From Bacteroidales bacterium (lineage in GTDB: Bacteria > Bacteroidota > Bacteroidia > Bacteroidales > UBA7960): 8,336 nt of DNA. Position numbers and translations under genes: made by a program. The first letter of the stretch is position 1, and the number at the start of each line of letters is the position of its first letter. Below are positions 1 to 5,949 of this stretch, one piece after another. The notes below the pieces were generated by a model. The model was not told the origin of the DNA, did no database searches, and saw only the letters and a program-made list of their open reading frames with translations. The stretch lies in NCBI GenBank assembly GCA_007132825.1, contig SLNX01000029.1:1-8336 (forward strand), given 5' to 3'.

Positions 1-536
1 GATCGGCCAGAAGTGTAAAAGACTTTGATGTATACAATGCCATCGATGCCTGCAGTGACCTGTTAGAACACTTCGGTGGACATAAATATGCCGCAGGATT
101 AAGCCTGCGCCCGGAAAACCTGAAAGCATTTCGGCAGAAATTTGCCCAAGTGGTGGAAGAAACCATTACCGACGAAATGCTGATGCCACAGATTGAGATA
201 CATGCAGAGATAAAACTGCACCAAATCCCGGGGAAATTTTTCCGAATCCTTAAGCAATTTGCCCCTTTTGGACCCGGAAACCCAAACCCGACGTTCATAT
301 CACGTCAGTGTTCAACGCAGGGCAGTGTGCGTGTGGTTGGAAACAAACACCTAAAGTTCAAGGTCACACAGCCCGAATCAGGATCTACCGAATTGCCTGC
401 AATTGCCTTTCAACAAGGAAGACAACTTTCTAAAATTCAGGCGAATAAGTTTTTCGACATTGCTTACCAGATCGAAGAAAATGAATGGAATGGCAAAGTA
501 AGCCTGCAGCTTAATGTCAAAGACATCAGATTTTAA
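1..536 (+). CDS. recJ: RecJ single-stranded-DNA-specific 5'-3' exonuclease, C-terminal part (5' end outside window)
   Basis: RecJ degrades single-stranded DNA 5' to 3' in recombination and mismatch or base-excision repair, in the cytoplasm. The frame is open from the first base (first full codon at 3) and ends at TAA 534-536, leaving 177 visible residues. Visible residues 1-5 and 9-32 carry the typical RecJ signature SARS...FDVYNAI followed by DACSDLLEHFGGHKYAAG, which is the DHHA1 domain with its GGH motif. Residues about 65-177 are the C-terminal OB-fold, with the conserved PFGPGNPNPTF (88-98) and the ending LQLNVKDIRF. The N-terminal DHH catalytic domain lies left of the window, so catalytic residues cannot be checked. 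An internal ATG at 150 is not a start because homology extends well upstream of it. The RNase H gene follows 48 bp downstream on the same strand and may be cotranscribed. Confidence 0.93.
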   Translation, partial: SARSVKDFDVYNAIDACSDLLEHFGGHKYAAGLSLRPENLKAFRQKFAQVVEETITDEMLMPQIEIHAEIKLHQIPGKFFRILKQFAPFGPGNPNPTFISRQCSTQGSVRVVGNKHLKFKVTQPESGSTELPAIAFQQGRQLSKIQANKFFDIAYQIEENEWNGKVSLQLNVKDIRF

Positions 537-584
537 TTTGTATAATCCCCTAAAAACCGAAGTGAAACACATAACACACCTTCA

Positions 585-1229
585 ATGACTAAGTCAAAGT
601 CGGAGAAAAAGTATTACACCGTATGGCGTGGCAACGAAACCGGTGTTTTTAACAGCTGGGATGCCTGTAGACGTGCCGTGGAAGGTTATCCAGGTGCCAT
701 CTACAAATCCTTTCCAGACGAAGAAACCGCCTGGGGTGCGTATGAAGATAATTACGCTAACCATGTTGGCCAAAACAAAAAACCGCTGCAACCCTCCCCG
801 GAGCAGCTGAAAAAGTACGGCAAACCCCTCCCCGACAGCATTTCTGTAGACGCTGCCTGCAATGGTAAAACAGGCCAAATGGAATACCAGGGTGTGGACA
901 CGAAAAGTGGTGCTGTTTTTTTCAAAATGGGCCCTTTCGATAAAGGATCAAACAACATCGGCGAATTTTTGGCGATCGTACATGCATTGGCCTGGTGTAA
1001 AAAATATCAGATTGACCGACCGATTTACACAGACTCAAAGACTGCACTTACCTGGGTGAATAACAAAAAAGCCAGGACAAAGGTAATACCCTCAGCCGAG
1101 AATACCCCCCTTTTTGAACTGATCCAACGTGCAGAAAACTGGCTCAAACAAAACACCTGGAATAACGAAATCCTTAAATGGCATACCGAGGCCTGGGGAG
1201 AAATTCCCGCCGATTTCGGAAGAAAATAG
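585..1229 (+). CDS. Ribonuclease H1-type protein with N-terminal viroplasmin/hybrid-binding domain
   Basis: This 214-residue protein should cleave the RNA strand of RNA-DNA hybrids. Residues about 9-57 (KYYTVWRGNETGVFNSWDAC..., AIYKSF) match the Cauli_VI/viroplasmin fold, the hybrid-binding domain of RNase H1 enzymes. A Pro/Lys-rich linker (about 62-83) leads to the RNase H domain at 85-214. The four acidic metal ligands of RNase H1 can be placed by motif: D89 (SVDAAC), E127 (NIGEFLA), D150 (YTDS) and D210 (PADFGRK), with H200 in the usual position before the last. The protein therefore looks catalytically intact, and its length is normal for this group. The ATG at 585 puts the first domain close to the N-terminus as in relatives; no strong Shine-Dalgarno is seen, as is usual in Bacteroidota. 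It lies directly behind recJ, so a shared transcript is plausible. No convincing U-tailed terminator follows it. Confidence 0.93.
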   Translation: MTKSKSEKKYYTVWRGNETGVFNSWDACRRAVEGYPGAIYKSFPDEETAWGAYEDNYANHVGQNKKPLQPSPEQLKKYGKPLPDSISVDAACNGKTGQMEYQGVDTKSGAVFFKMGPFDKGSNNIGEFLAIVHALAWCKKYQIDRPIYTDSKTALTWVNNKKARTKVIPSAENTPLFELIQRAENWLKQNTWNNEILKWHTEAWGEIPADFGRK

Positions 1230-1247
1230 TTTTTGGTAAATAATATA

Positions 1248-1264
1248 CGACCCCTGCGGGGTCG
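1248..1264. repeat. Short palindrome 1, core CGACCCC-TGC-GGGGTCG
   Basis: Perfect 7-bp inverted arms (1248-1254 and 1258-1264) flank a 3-nt centre. It lies 18 nt after the RNase H stop. It is the first of three related palindromes centred at 1256, 1308 and 1362. It is followed by AAAAAT on the + strand rather than a T run, so it is not a standard rho-independent terminator for the RNase H gene. It resembles REP-type or other interspersed palindromic repeats; family membership is inference. Confidence 0.8.
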
Positions 1265-1287
1265 AAAAATGAAACTCGCCATTGATT

Positions 1288-1328
1288 GCTACATTTATGC
1301 GACCCCGATGGGGCCAAATATTTGTAGC
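1288..1328. repeat. Short palindrome 2 with flanking inverted arms
   Basis: The core CGACCCC-GAT-GGGGCCA (1300-1316) keeps the same left arm as palindrome 1, but its right arm has decayed: only the four inner G-C pairs plus one outer pair are left. It is enclosed by a second inverted pair, GCTACA (1288-1293) and TGTAGC (1323-1328), so a longer imperfect hairpin of about 41 nt could form. It sits in the convergent gap between the RNase H gene and thiL. Confidence 0.65.
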
Positions 1329-1353
1329 TATGCGCCAAGGCTCCTCTTTTTTA

Positions 1354-1370
1354 CGACCCTGTAAGGGTCG
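1354..1370. repeat. Short palindrome 3, core CGACCCT-GTA-AGGGTCG
   Basis: Perfect 7-bp arms (1354-1360 and 1364-1370) flank a 3-nt centre. Relative to palindrome 1, the innermost pair has changed from C-G to T-A on both sides, a compensatory change that keeps pairing. A 10-bp self-complementary stretch, ATTTGCAAAT (1372-1381), follows immediately. Like palindrome 1, it is not followed by a T run on either strand that would make a typical terminator. Confidence 0.78.
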
Positions 1371-1396
1371 CATTTGCAAATCCTTCGAGTCTGAAT

Positions 1397-1416
1397 TGAC
1401 AAGTCAAGCCTTGTCA
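1397..1416. repeat. Inverted repeat TGACAAG-N6-CTTGTCA
   Basis: Perfect 7-bp arms (1397-1403, 1410-1416) surround a 6-nt loop. The element lies between palindrome 3 and the heptamer array, 45 bp past the thiL stop in the direction of thiL transcription. It could act as a weak transcription end for thiL, but the stem is only moderately GC-rich and no T run follows on the - strand, so terminator function is uncertain. Confidence 0.55.
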
Positions 1417-1420
1417 TTCT

Positions 1421-1470
1421 ACTTTTCACTTTTCACTTTTCACTTTTCACTTTTCACTTTTCACTTTTTC
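1421..1470. repeat. Heptanucleotide tandem array, six perfect ACTTTTC units plus one 8-nt variant
   Basis: Units start at 1421, 1428, 1435, 1442, 1449 and 1456 and are identical. A seventh copy (1463-1470) has one extra T. Read on the - strand the unit is GAAAAGT, and the array begins within the last codons of thiL: the TGA stop at 1463-1461 and the two lysine codons before it are made of repeat sequence. Because 7 is not a multiple of 3, the repeated TGA falls in all three - strand frames within three units. Copy number is likely to vary by slippage (inference). Confidence 0.92.
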
Positions 1471-2510
1471 AAACCATCCCAACCCTGGGCGGTAAGTTTC
1501 ACCAGTTGGCCGGAACTGGTAAAGAGGTTTGCTCCCTGGCCGGCATCCGTAATATGACCTATGGGGTGGATTTCTTCGATATCCTTGATCTTGTCATAAT
1601 CCTTCTGACTGATGGTAAAAAGCAGTTCATAATCCTCTCCCCCACTCAGGGCACACGTTGTAGGATCGATATTGAACTCGTGCGCTGTTTGTGCCATCCT
1701 CCGGTCAATGGGAATTTTTTCCTCATAAATTGTAGCTCCCACACCGGAGTTTTTACACAAATGCAAAACCTCCGAAGCCAGACCATCTGAAATGTCTATC
1801 ATTGAGGTGGGCTTTACTTTTGCTTTTCTAAGTATTTCAAAAATGTCCTTTCTTGCTTCCGGCTTAAGTTGCCTTTCAAGTACAAATCCGTAATCGTGAA
1901 GGCCAGGCTGCATTTCAGGGTTTGCCTTAAATGTTTGTTTTTCCCTTTGCAAAACGAGCAAACCACAGTATGCAGCTCCCAGGTTGCCACTTACGCAAAG
2001 AATGTCATTATGTCTGGCACCACTTCGATAAACAATGTCTTTTTTTCCCGCTTTCCCAATGGCGGTGATGCTTAGCATAAGGCCGGCCGGGCACGAGGTG
2101 GTATCACCCCCTACCAAATCCACATGATATTTTTCACAAGCCAGCAATATTCCTGCATACAGTTCCTCCAGGGCTTCCACCGAGTATTTTGCCGATACGG
2201 CCAATCCTACAATCACCTGACCAGGCTGTCCGTTCATGGAATATATGTCAGACAAATTAACCACTACCGATTTATAGCCAAGGTGCTTTAATGGTGTATA
2301 AACCATATCGAAATGCACACCTTCAACCAAAAGGTCCTTAGTGATAATGGTACATTGCCGGCCATTGTCAATAACTGCAGCGTCATCACCCACCCCTTTG
2401 ATTGTCTCAGGGTTTTTGACAGTGATACCTCCCGTAAGGCGGTCAATCAATCCAAACTCTCCAATTTTTGATATTTCCGTAAGTTTTGGTGTGTTGTCTG
2501 ATGTTGTCAT
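1461..2510 (-). CDS. thiL: Thiamine-monophosphate kinase ThiL
   Basis: ThiL phosphorylates thiamine monophosphate with ATP to give thiamine diphosphate, the last step of cofactor synthesis, in the cytoplasm. The 349-residue length is normal. The AIR synthase/ThiL-type ATP-grasping N-domain shows GVGDDAAV (39-46), then TKDLLVEGVHFD (57-68), VNLSDI (84-89) and VGGDTT (133-138), which hold the Mg-ATP and substrate ligands. The C-domain shows IDISDGL (238-244) and SGGEDYELL (289-297), both typical of ThiL. The ATG at 2510 begins 9 bp after the stop of the DAHP synthase/chorismate mutase gene, so the two are very probably one transcript, though they belong to unrelated pathways. The C-terminus (GLKK) and stop lie in a heptanucleotide tandem array; the main domains are unaffected. 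No TPP riboswitch is visible upstream. Confidence 0.96.
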   Translation of the reverse strand: MTTSDNTPKLTEISKIGEFGLIDRLTGGITVKNPETIKGVGDDAAVIDNGRQCTIITKDLLVEGVHFDMVYTPLKHLGYKSVVVNLSDIYSMNGQPGQVIVGLAVSAKYSVEALEELYAGILLACEKYHVDLVGGDTTSCPAGLMLSITAIGKAGKKDIVYRSGARHNDILCVSGNLGAAYCGLLVLQREKQTFKANPEMQPGLHDYGFVLERQLKPEARKDIFEILRKAKVKPTSMIDISDGLASEVLHLCKNSGVGATIYEEKIPIDRRMAQTAHEFNIDPTTCALSGGEDYELLFTISQKDYDKIKDIEEIHPIGHITDAGQGANLFTSSGQLVKLTAQGWDGLKK

Positions 2511-2519
2511 ACTATTTAT

Positions 2520-3629
2520 TTAATGATCAATGGGGCGATTCTTCTCTTTTTTTTGGATGCTTTGCTGTATGTTAACCGATTCCTGGTGCAGAATTGAAAA
2601 AAGTTTGTCAACAAATTCGGTTTTCAGGCCCAGTGCTGTTCCTTTTTCTTTCCTGTCTGTTGAAATGTCATTTTTCCTTTCAGGCTGAAGTATGCTGATT
2701 TTGTTGTCTTTTTTAATGATTCCGATCTCTTCAACCATTTGCAACCTTTCTGCGAGCAGTTCCAGCAGTTCGTGGTCTTTATCGTCGATAAGGGCACGTA
2801 ACTCAGCGAGCTGCTTTTCTGTTTGATCTTTTTTTTCAGCTGGAATGACTTGCTTTAATAGTGTTTGGAGTTCAGCCGGGGTAATTTGCTGAATCGGGTC
2901 GGTGAGTGCGTGTTCCGGTTTATGGTGTGATTCGATCATCAGGCCATCCATCCGGAGGGCCATTGCCTTTTGAGCAATCTCTTTGATCCATCTGCGATCT
3001 CCGGCGATATGGCTGGGGTCGCAGATAACTGGGATTCCGGGTAATTCTTTTTTAAGTGTCAGAGGAATACTCCATAGCGGTATGTTTCTGTACCTGCTTT
3101 TATGATATCCATGAAAGCCGCGATGGATGGCGATGATTTTATTGCTTCCTGCCTGAAAGATCCTTTCGATGCTGCCTATCCAAAGCTGCAGGTCGGGACT
3201 TACAGGGTTTTTTATCATCATAGCGATGCCAGTACCTTTGATTGCACGGGCAATTTCAGCCACCATAAACGGATTAACGCTGGTACGGGCACCAAGCCAA
3301 AGGATATCGACATCGTGCTTAAGGCATAATTCTGCATGTCGCGGTTGTGCTACCTCAACGGCAATTCTCTGACCTGTTTCCTTTTTGATCTCTTGTAACC
3401 AAGGCAATGCTTCTTCTCCAACGCCTTCAAAATTTCCGGGTCGTGACCGTGGTTTCCATACTCCGGCACGCAATACAGGGACCTGTTTGAGCATTGCAAG
3501 CTCTTTTGCTGTAGTTTTCAGTTGATGGAGGTTTTCTACGCTACAGGGGCCTGCAACGATCAATAGATTTTGGTACAGGGGCAACCAGGAGTCCAATGGG
3601 GTAAACGACAGTGGTTCTGATCCAGCCAT
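2520..3629 (-). CDS. Bifunctional 3-deoxy-7-phosphoheptulonate synthase / chorismate mutase type II
   Basis: The N-terminal part condenses phosphoenolpyruvate and erythrose 4-phosphate to DAHP, the first shikimate step. The C-terminal part converts chorismate to prephenate towards Phe and Tyr. Numbered from the 369-residue start, the barrel domain (about 20-262) shows GPCS (27-30), RAGVWKPR (54-61), GARTS (113-117), KNP (140-142), HRG (169-171), CDPSH (203-207) and ESHH (233-236), which include the metal- and PEP-binding positions of the family. An AroQ-type helical mutase follows at about 270-360, with LRALIDDKDHELLELLAER and the basic positions R278, R295, K306 and R318. The fusion lets the mutase domain feed pathway signals to the synthase (known for this family, not shown here). 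The frame extends upstream to an ATG at 3683, but the start at 3629 is preferred: homology begins there and a promoter -7 element lies at 3645-3652, inside the longer version. Confidence 0.93.
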   Translation of the reverse strand: MAGSEPLSFTPLDSWLPLYQNLLIVAGPCSVENLHQLKTTAKELAMLKQVPVLRAGVWKPRSRPGNFEGVGEEALPWLQEIKKETGQRIAVEVAQPRHAELCLKHDVDILWLGARTSVNPFMVAEIARAIKGTGIAMMIKNPVSPDLQLWIGSIERIFQAGSNKIIAIHRGFHGYHKSRYRNIPLWSIPLTLKKELPGIPVICDPSHIAGDRRWIKEIAQKAMALRMDGLMIESHHKPEHALTDPIQQITPAELQTLLKQVIPAEKKDQTEKQLAELRALIDDKDHELLELLAERLQMVEEIGIIKKDNKISILQPERKNDISTDRKEKGTALGLKTEFVDKLFSILHQESVNIQQSIQKKEKNRPIDH

Positions 3630-3644
3630 GATTGCTGTTTTTTG

Positions 3645-3676
3645 CAAAGATAGGGAAAGAAATGTACACGTGAAAA
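3645..3676 (-). promoter_or_regulatory. Bacteroidota-type promoter for the DAHP synthase/mutase-thiL operon
   Basis: On the - strand TATCTTTG (3652-3645) matches the Bacteroidota -7 consensus TAnnTTTG exactly. Nineteen bases upstream, TTTTC (3676-3672) resembles the -33 TTTG element with one mismatch. Transcription would start near 3639, leaving roughly 10 nt of leader before the ATG at 3629. This leaves no room for a T-box, attenuator or riboswitch and argues against the upstream ATG at 3683. Confidence 0.65.
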
Positions 3677-3710
3677 CATCCACTCCGTTGTGGCATCATC
3701 ATTTCCGGAT

Positions 3711-3743
3711 AAAAAACAGGGAGTTCATTGAACTCCCTGTTTT
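3711..3743 (-). terminator. Intrinsic terminator of the lipoprotein-OmpA operon
   Basis: A perfect 15-bp inverted repeat (3713-3727 and 3729-3743, core CAGGGAGTTCA) has a one-base centre, so the real loop is 3-5 nt. Read on the - strand it is followed by six T residues (complement of 3711-3716). It lies about 90 nt past the stop of the OmpA-family gene and just before the promoter of the next - strand operon, which isolates the two transcription units. The + strand also has T-rich sequence after it, but no + strand gene leads into it. Confidence 0.88.
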
Positions 3744-3753
3744 CTTTGGCAGT

Positions 3754-3789
3754 TTTGTTGGCAGTGAACGCTAAACGTCTACCAACAAA
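3754..3789. repeat. Small inverted repeat TTTGTTGG / CCAACAAA
   Basis: Eight-bp perfect arms (3754-3761 and 3782-3789) enclose a 20-nt loop between the terminator and the second heptamer array. The right arm overlaps the edge of that array. It may form a hairpin in the 3' untranslated part of the OmpA-family transcript; no function is evident. Confidence 0.4.
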
Positions 3790-3829
3790 TAATCAATACA
3801 CAATAATCGACAATCGATAATCGACAATC
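3788..3829. repeat. Degenerate heptanucleotide tandem array, unit GATTRTY (- strand)
   Basis: Read on the - strand from 3829 there are six consecutive 7-nt units: GATTGTC, GATTATC, GATTGTC, GATTATT, GTGTATT, GATTATT. The first and third are identical, giving an exact 13-nt repeat at 3803-3815 and 3817-3829 with a 14-nt period. The array begins 4 nt after the TAG stop of the OmpA-family gene. Its unit is unrelated in sequence to the ACTTTTC/GAAAAGT array at thiL, but the period and position at a gene's 3' end are the same. Confidence 0.75.
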
Positions 3830-3833
3830 ATAC

Positions 3834-5912
3834 CTACCGTGGTATGATGTCAATGATCACCGTACGGTTATAGAATCTTTCTTCAGGATAACGGTTTTCG
3901 AATGGCGCATGTTCTTTCATCTCACCAAATCCATACACTTCAAACTCTACACCTTCAATTCCATGGGTTGCCAATGCATTTTCTATGAGTTTTTGGGCGC
4001 TCCTCGCGCGCTGTAATGAGAGGTGGTAGTTGTGGTCTACGTTGCCAATGATGTCGGCATGTCCGTGCACGATCACTCTTGCATTCTCGGGCACGAGCGG
4101 CACCACGGTTTCCACGAGATACTGTTCGTAAGGAGCAGGTGTTTCAAAAATATCAAATTCATAGAGCATGCTGAAACGGATAACATGGTGATCTGTCACC
4201 TCTTTCTGAATCAGTTCCATTGTGGTTTCCCTGGTAAACTCAAGTCCTTCATTTGAAACGCCTTTCATCACCACTTCAAACAGTCCGGATTCGGCTACGT
4301 CAAAGATCTCTTGTCCTGGAACACTTTCCACGTTTTTGGTGAATGGGCCAAACTCCAGTACCAGTCCGTTCGGATCGGTAAGTTCGACGTACCACTCTTC
4401 CATGTGCCTTTCGGCGTTTGTGAGTGTAAATATGACGTGGCTGTCGAGTTCCCTTTCATCAGACCGTGAGAACATAACGGGCTTAAGCATTGAGGAGAGC
4501 TGTCTTACATCGGTCATGAGCAGTTCTTTATCTCTGCTAAGGATATCTACCCTGCGGTCGCTGTCCAGACGCAATTCCACGTCGGTTTGCTGTGCATGGC
4601 GGTAGGATCTCACTTCCGGCCAATCGGCGCCTCTTGTGGTTATGCGTTGCGGTTCGATATTGAAGACTGATACAAGATATTCCTTGATGGCTTCAGCTTG
4701 TTGTGTGCCAATGGCTGCGCCCTGGCCTGCTGAGCTTCCCACGAGTGTAATGCTGGTGTTTGCGTTGTTGCGCATTCTGTCGCCCAGTACGTTCAGGATA
4801 TTGTAATAAACCTGCATCTGGCTGTAGCCACGTCCTCTTGTGTTTATCAACACCTGGTCTTTTAGCTCAGCTTCACTGAACTGCTGTGCTTCGGCGCTGC
4901 TGAGGAGGACATACCTATCGGGTAATGAAGTGGCTCCTTCATCAAAGAAGATATAGTTCCTTAGCGGGAACATTTCATTGGTGATCCTGCGACTTTCAAG
5001 CACCGGCGGGCGTACCGAGAACGCTACAGGAGGTTCTGCGATTTCCGGTTCTTCGGGTTCTATCTCCTCAACTATAGGCTCCGGTTCTGGTTCGGGCAGC
5101 GGCACTGGCACTCCACGTCCGACTTTCAGGGCCAATCCGGCGCGTATTGTGGTTATCGACCATGTTTCGATGTTCCGTGGTTGTTGACCGAAGTATGGAT
5201 GAAAGGAAACAAAAGGTGTTATCATCCATTTTGTTTGCCTTTCAGGTTTAGACAACACAATATCATACCCTGCTCCCACCTGCATGGATATGAGCAGATC
5301 GTTCATCTCGTGCATTTCCGCTTCATGCGACCAGATATCGGGCAGAAATTGCTGTTCTCTGGTATATGTAAAATCGTGGTCGAATATATAACTCAGCCGG
5401 GGGCCTGCAAAAAGGTGGAAATTGCCTCTGAATGGAGCAAATCTCAGAGAGGGTTCAAAGACGAGATAGCTCAGGTTTGTCTTCAGCTCCGAGGGGCAAT
5501 CGCATGGCGCCATGATTTCATCCCAAAGGCCACCTCTGCCGTCATATCCAAAGTTAAGGTTTATACCCCACATATCATTGAACCTGTATTCAATCAGTGC
5601 GGCACCATAAGGTTTAATGCCAAAGCCGTCATGAAAGGCTGCGGGAGCCATAAAAGGTCCATCCATGTAAGAGTCGGCACTCAGGTGCCTTGTGGTTCCT
5701 TCATAGAAGTTAAAGTTTGCTGCACCGGCAACACCAAAAAGCCATTTTGGCATGGTGTATACCTGTTGCGGCTCTTCCTGCTCCTGTTGTTCCTGTGCAT
5801 GTAAAACGGGAGCCAGCATCAAAAAGAGCAAGCTTAATACCATAAATTTACTGATATGGTTTCTTTTGGTTTCTTTCAGCATCTTGTCGAAATTATATTG
5901 GTGTGTTTTCAT
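3834..5912 (-). CDS. OmpA-family outer-membrane protein: beta-barrel, Pro/Glu linker, two OmpA-like domains
   Basis: Numbered from the ATG at 5912 (692 residues). A long basic N-region and a hydrophobic stretch (about 23-39, ending VLHAQ) form a signal peptide. Residues about 56-264 alternate aromatic and polar residues with repeated GAxxxY/GAGYDI strands, as in an eight-stranded OmpA-type barrel. A linker of PEPEPEPIVEEIEPEEPE type (about 270-296) follows. A first OmpA-like domain (about 315-456, from RNYIFFDEGATSLPDRY) lacks the peptidoglycan-contacting Asp and Arg. A beta-rich, Ig-like spacer (about 480-575) leads to a canonical OmpA C-terminal domain (580-692) with VHGHAD (D620), LSLQRARS (R635) and the final NRTVII. 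It probably ties the outer membrane to peptidoglycan. An in-frame ATG at 5936 is possible, but the one at 5912 has an A-rich leader (AAAAAAAGAAAATGAC) directly before it. It is cotranscribed with the lipoprotein gene ending at 5950; a terminator lies at 3711-3743. Confidence 0.88.
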   Translation of the reverse strand: MKTHQYNFDKMLKETKRNHISKFMVLSLLFLMLAPVLHAQEQQEQEEPQQVYTMPKWLFGVAGAANFNFYEGTTRHLSADSYMDGPFMAPAAFHDGFGIKPYGAALIEYRFNDMWGINLNFGYDGRGGLWDEIMAPCDCPSELKTNLSYLVFEPSLRFAPFRGNFHLFAGPRLSYIFDHDFTYTREQQFLPDIWSHEAEMHEMNDLLISMQVGAGYDIVLSKPERQTKWMITPFVSFHPYFGQQPRNIETWSITTIRAGLALKVGRGVPVPLPEPEPEPIVEEIEPEEPEIAEPPVAFSVRPPVLESRRITNEMFPLRNYIFFDEGATSLPDRYVLLSSAEAQQFSEAELKDQVLINTRGRGYSQMQVYYNILNVLGDRMRNNANTSITLVGSSAGQGAAIGTQQAEAIKEYLVSVFNIEPQRITTRGADWPEVRSYRHAQQTDVELRLDSDRRVDILSRDKELLMTDVRQLSSMLKPVMFSRSDERELDSHVIFTLTNAERHMEEWYVELTDPNGLVLEFGPFTKNVESVPGQEIFDVAESGLFEVVMKGVSNEGLEFTRETTMELIQKEVTDHHVIRFSMLYEFDIFETPAPYEQYLVETVVPLVPENARVIVHGHADIIGNVDHNYHLSLQRARSAQKLIENALATHGIEGVEFEVYGFGEMKEHAPFENRYPEERFYNRTVIIDIIPR

Positions 5913-5949
5913 GTCATTTTCTTTTTTTAAGTCCATACATGTTCAGCGG

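Noticed and set aside
1248..1264. Rho-independent terminator for the RNase H gene
   Set aside because: The stem is GC-rich, but the bases after it on the + strand are A-rich, not T-rich.
1248..1370. CRISPR-like array of three repeats with 35-37-nt spacers
   Set aside because: The repeated part is only 17 nt and palindromic, the middle copy is degenerate, only three copies exist, and no cas gene is in the window.
2400..2520. TPP riboswitch in front of thiL
   Set aside because: thiL starts 9 bp after the preceding gene's stop, so there is no leader to hold one.
3630..3683. Eighteen-residue N-terminal extension of the DAHP synthase
   Set aside because: The stretch has no homology to the enzyme family that I recognise and contains the promoter -7 element.
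5181..5804. 207-residue open frame on the + strand
   Set aside because: It is antisense to the barrel region of the OmpA-family gene, shows no recognisable domain or composition of a real protein, and lacks its own signals.
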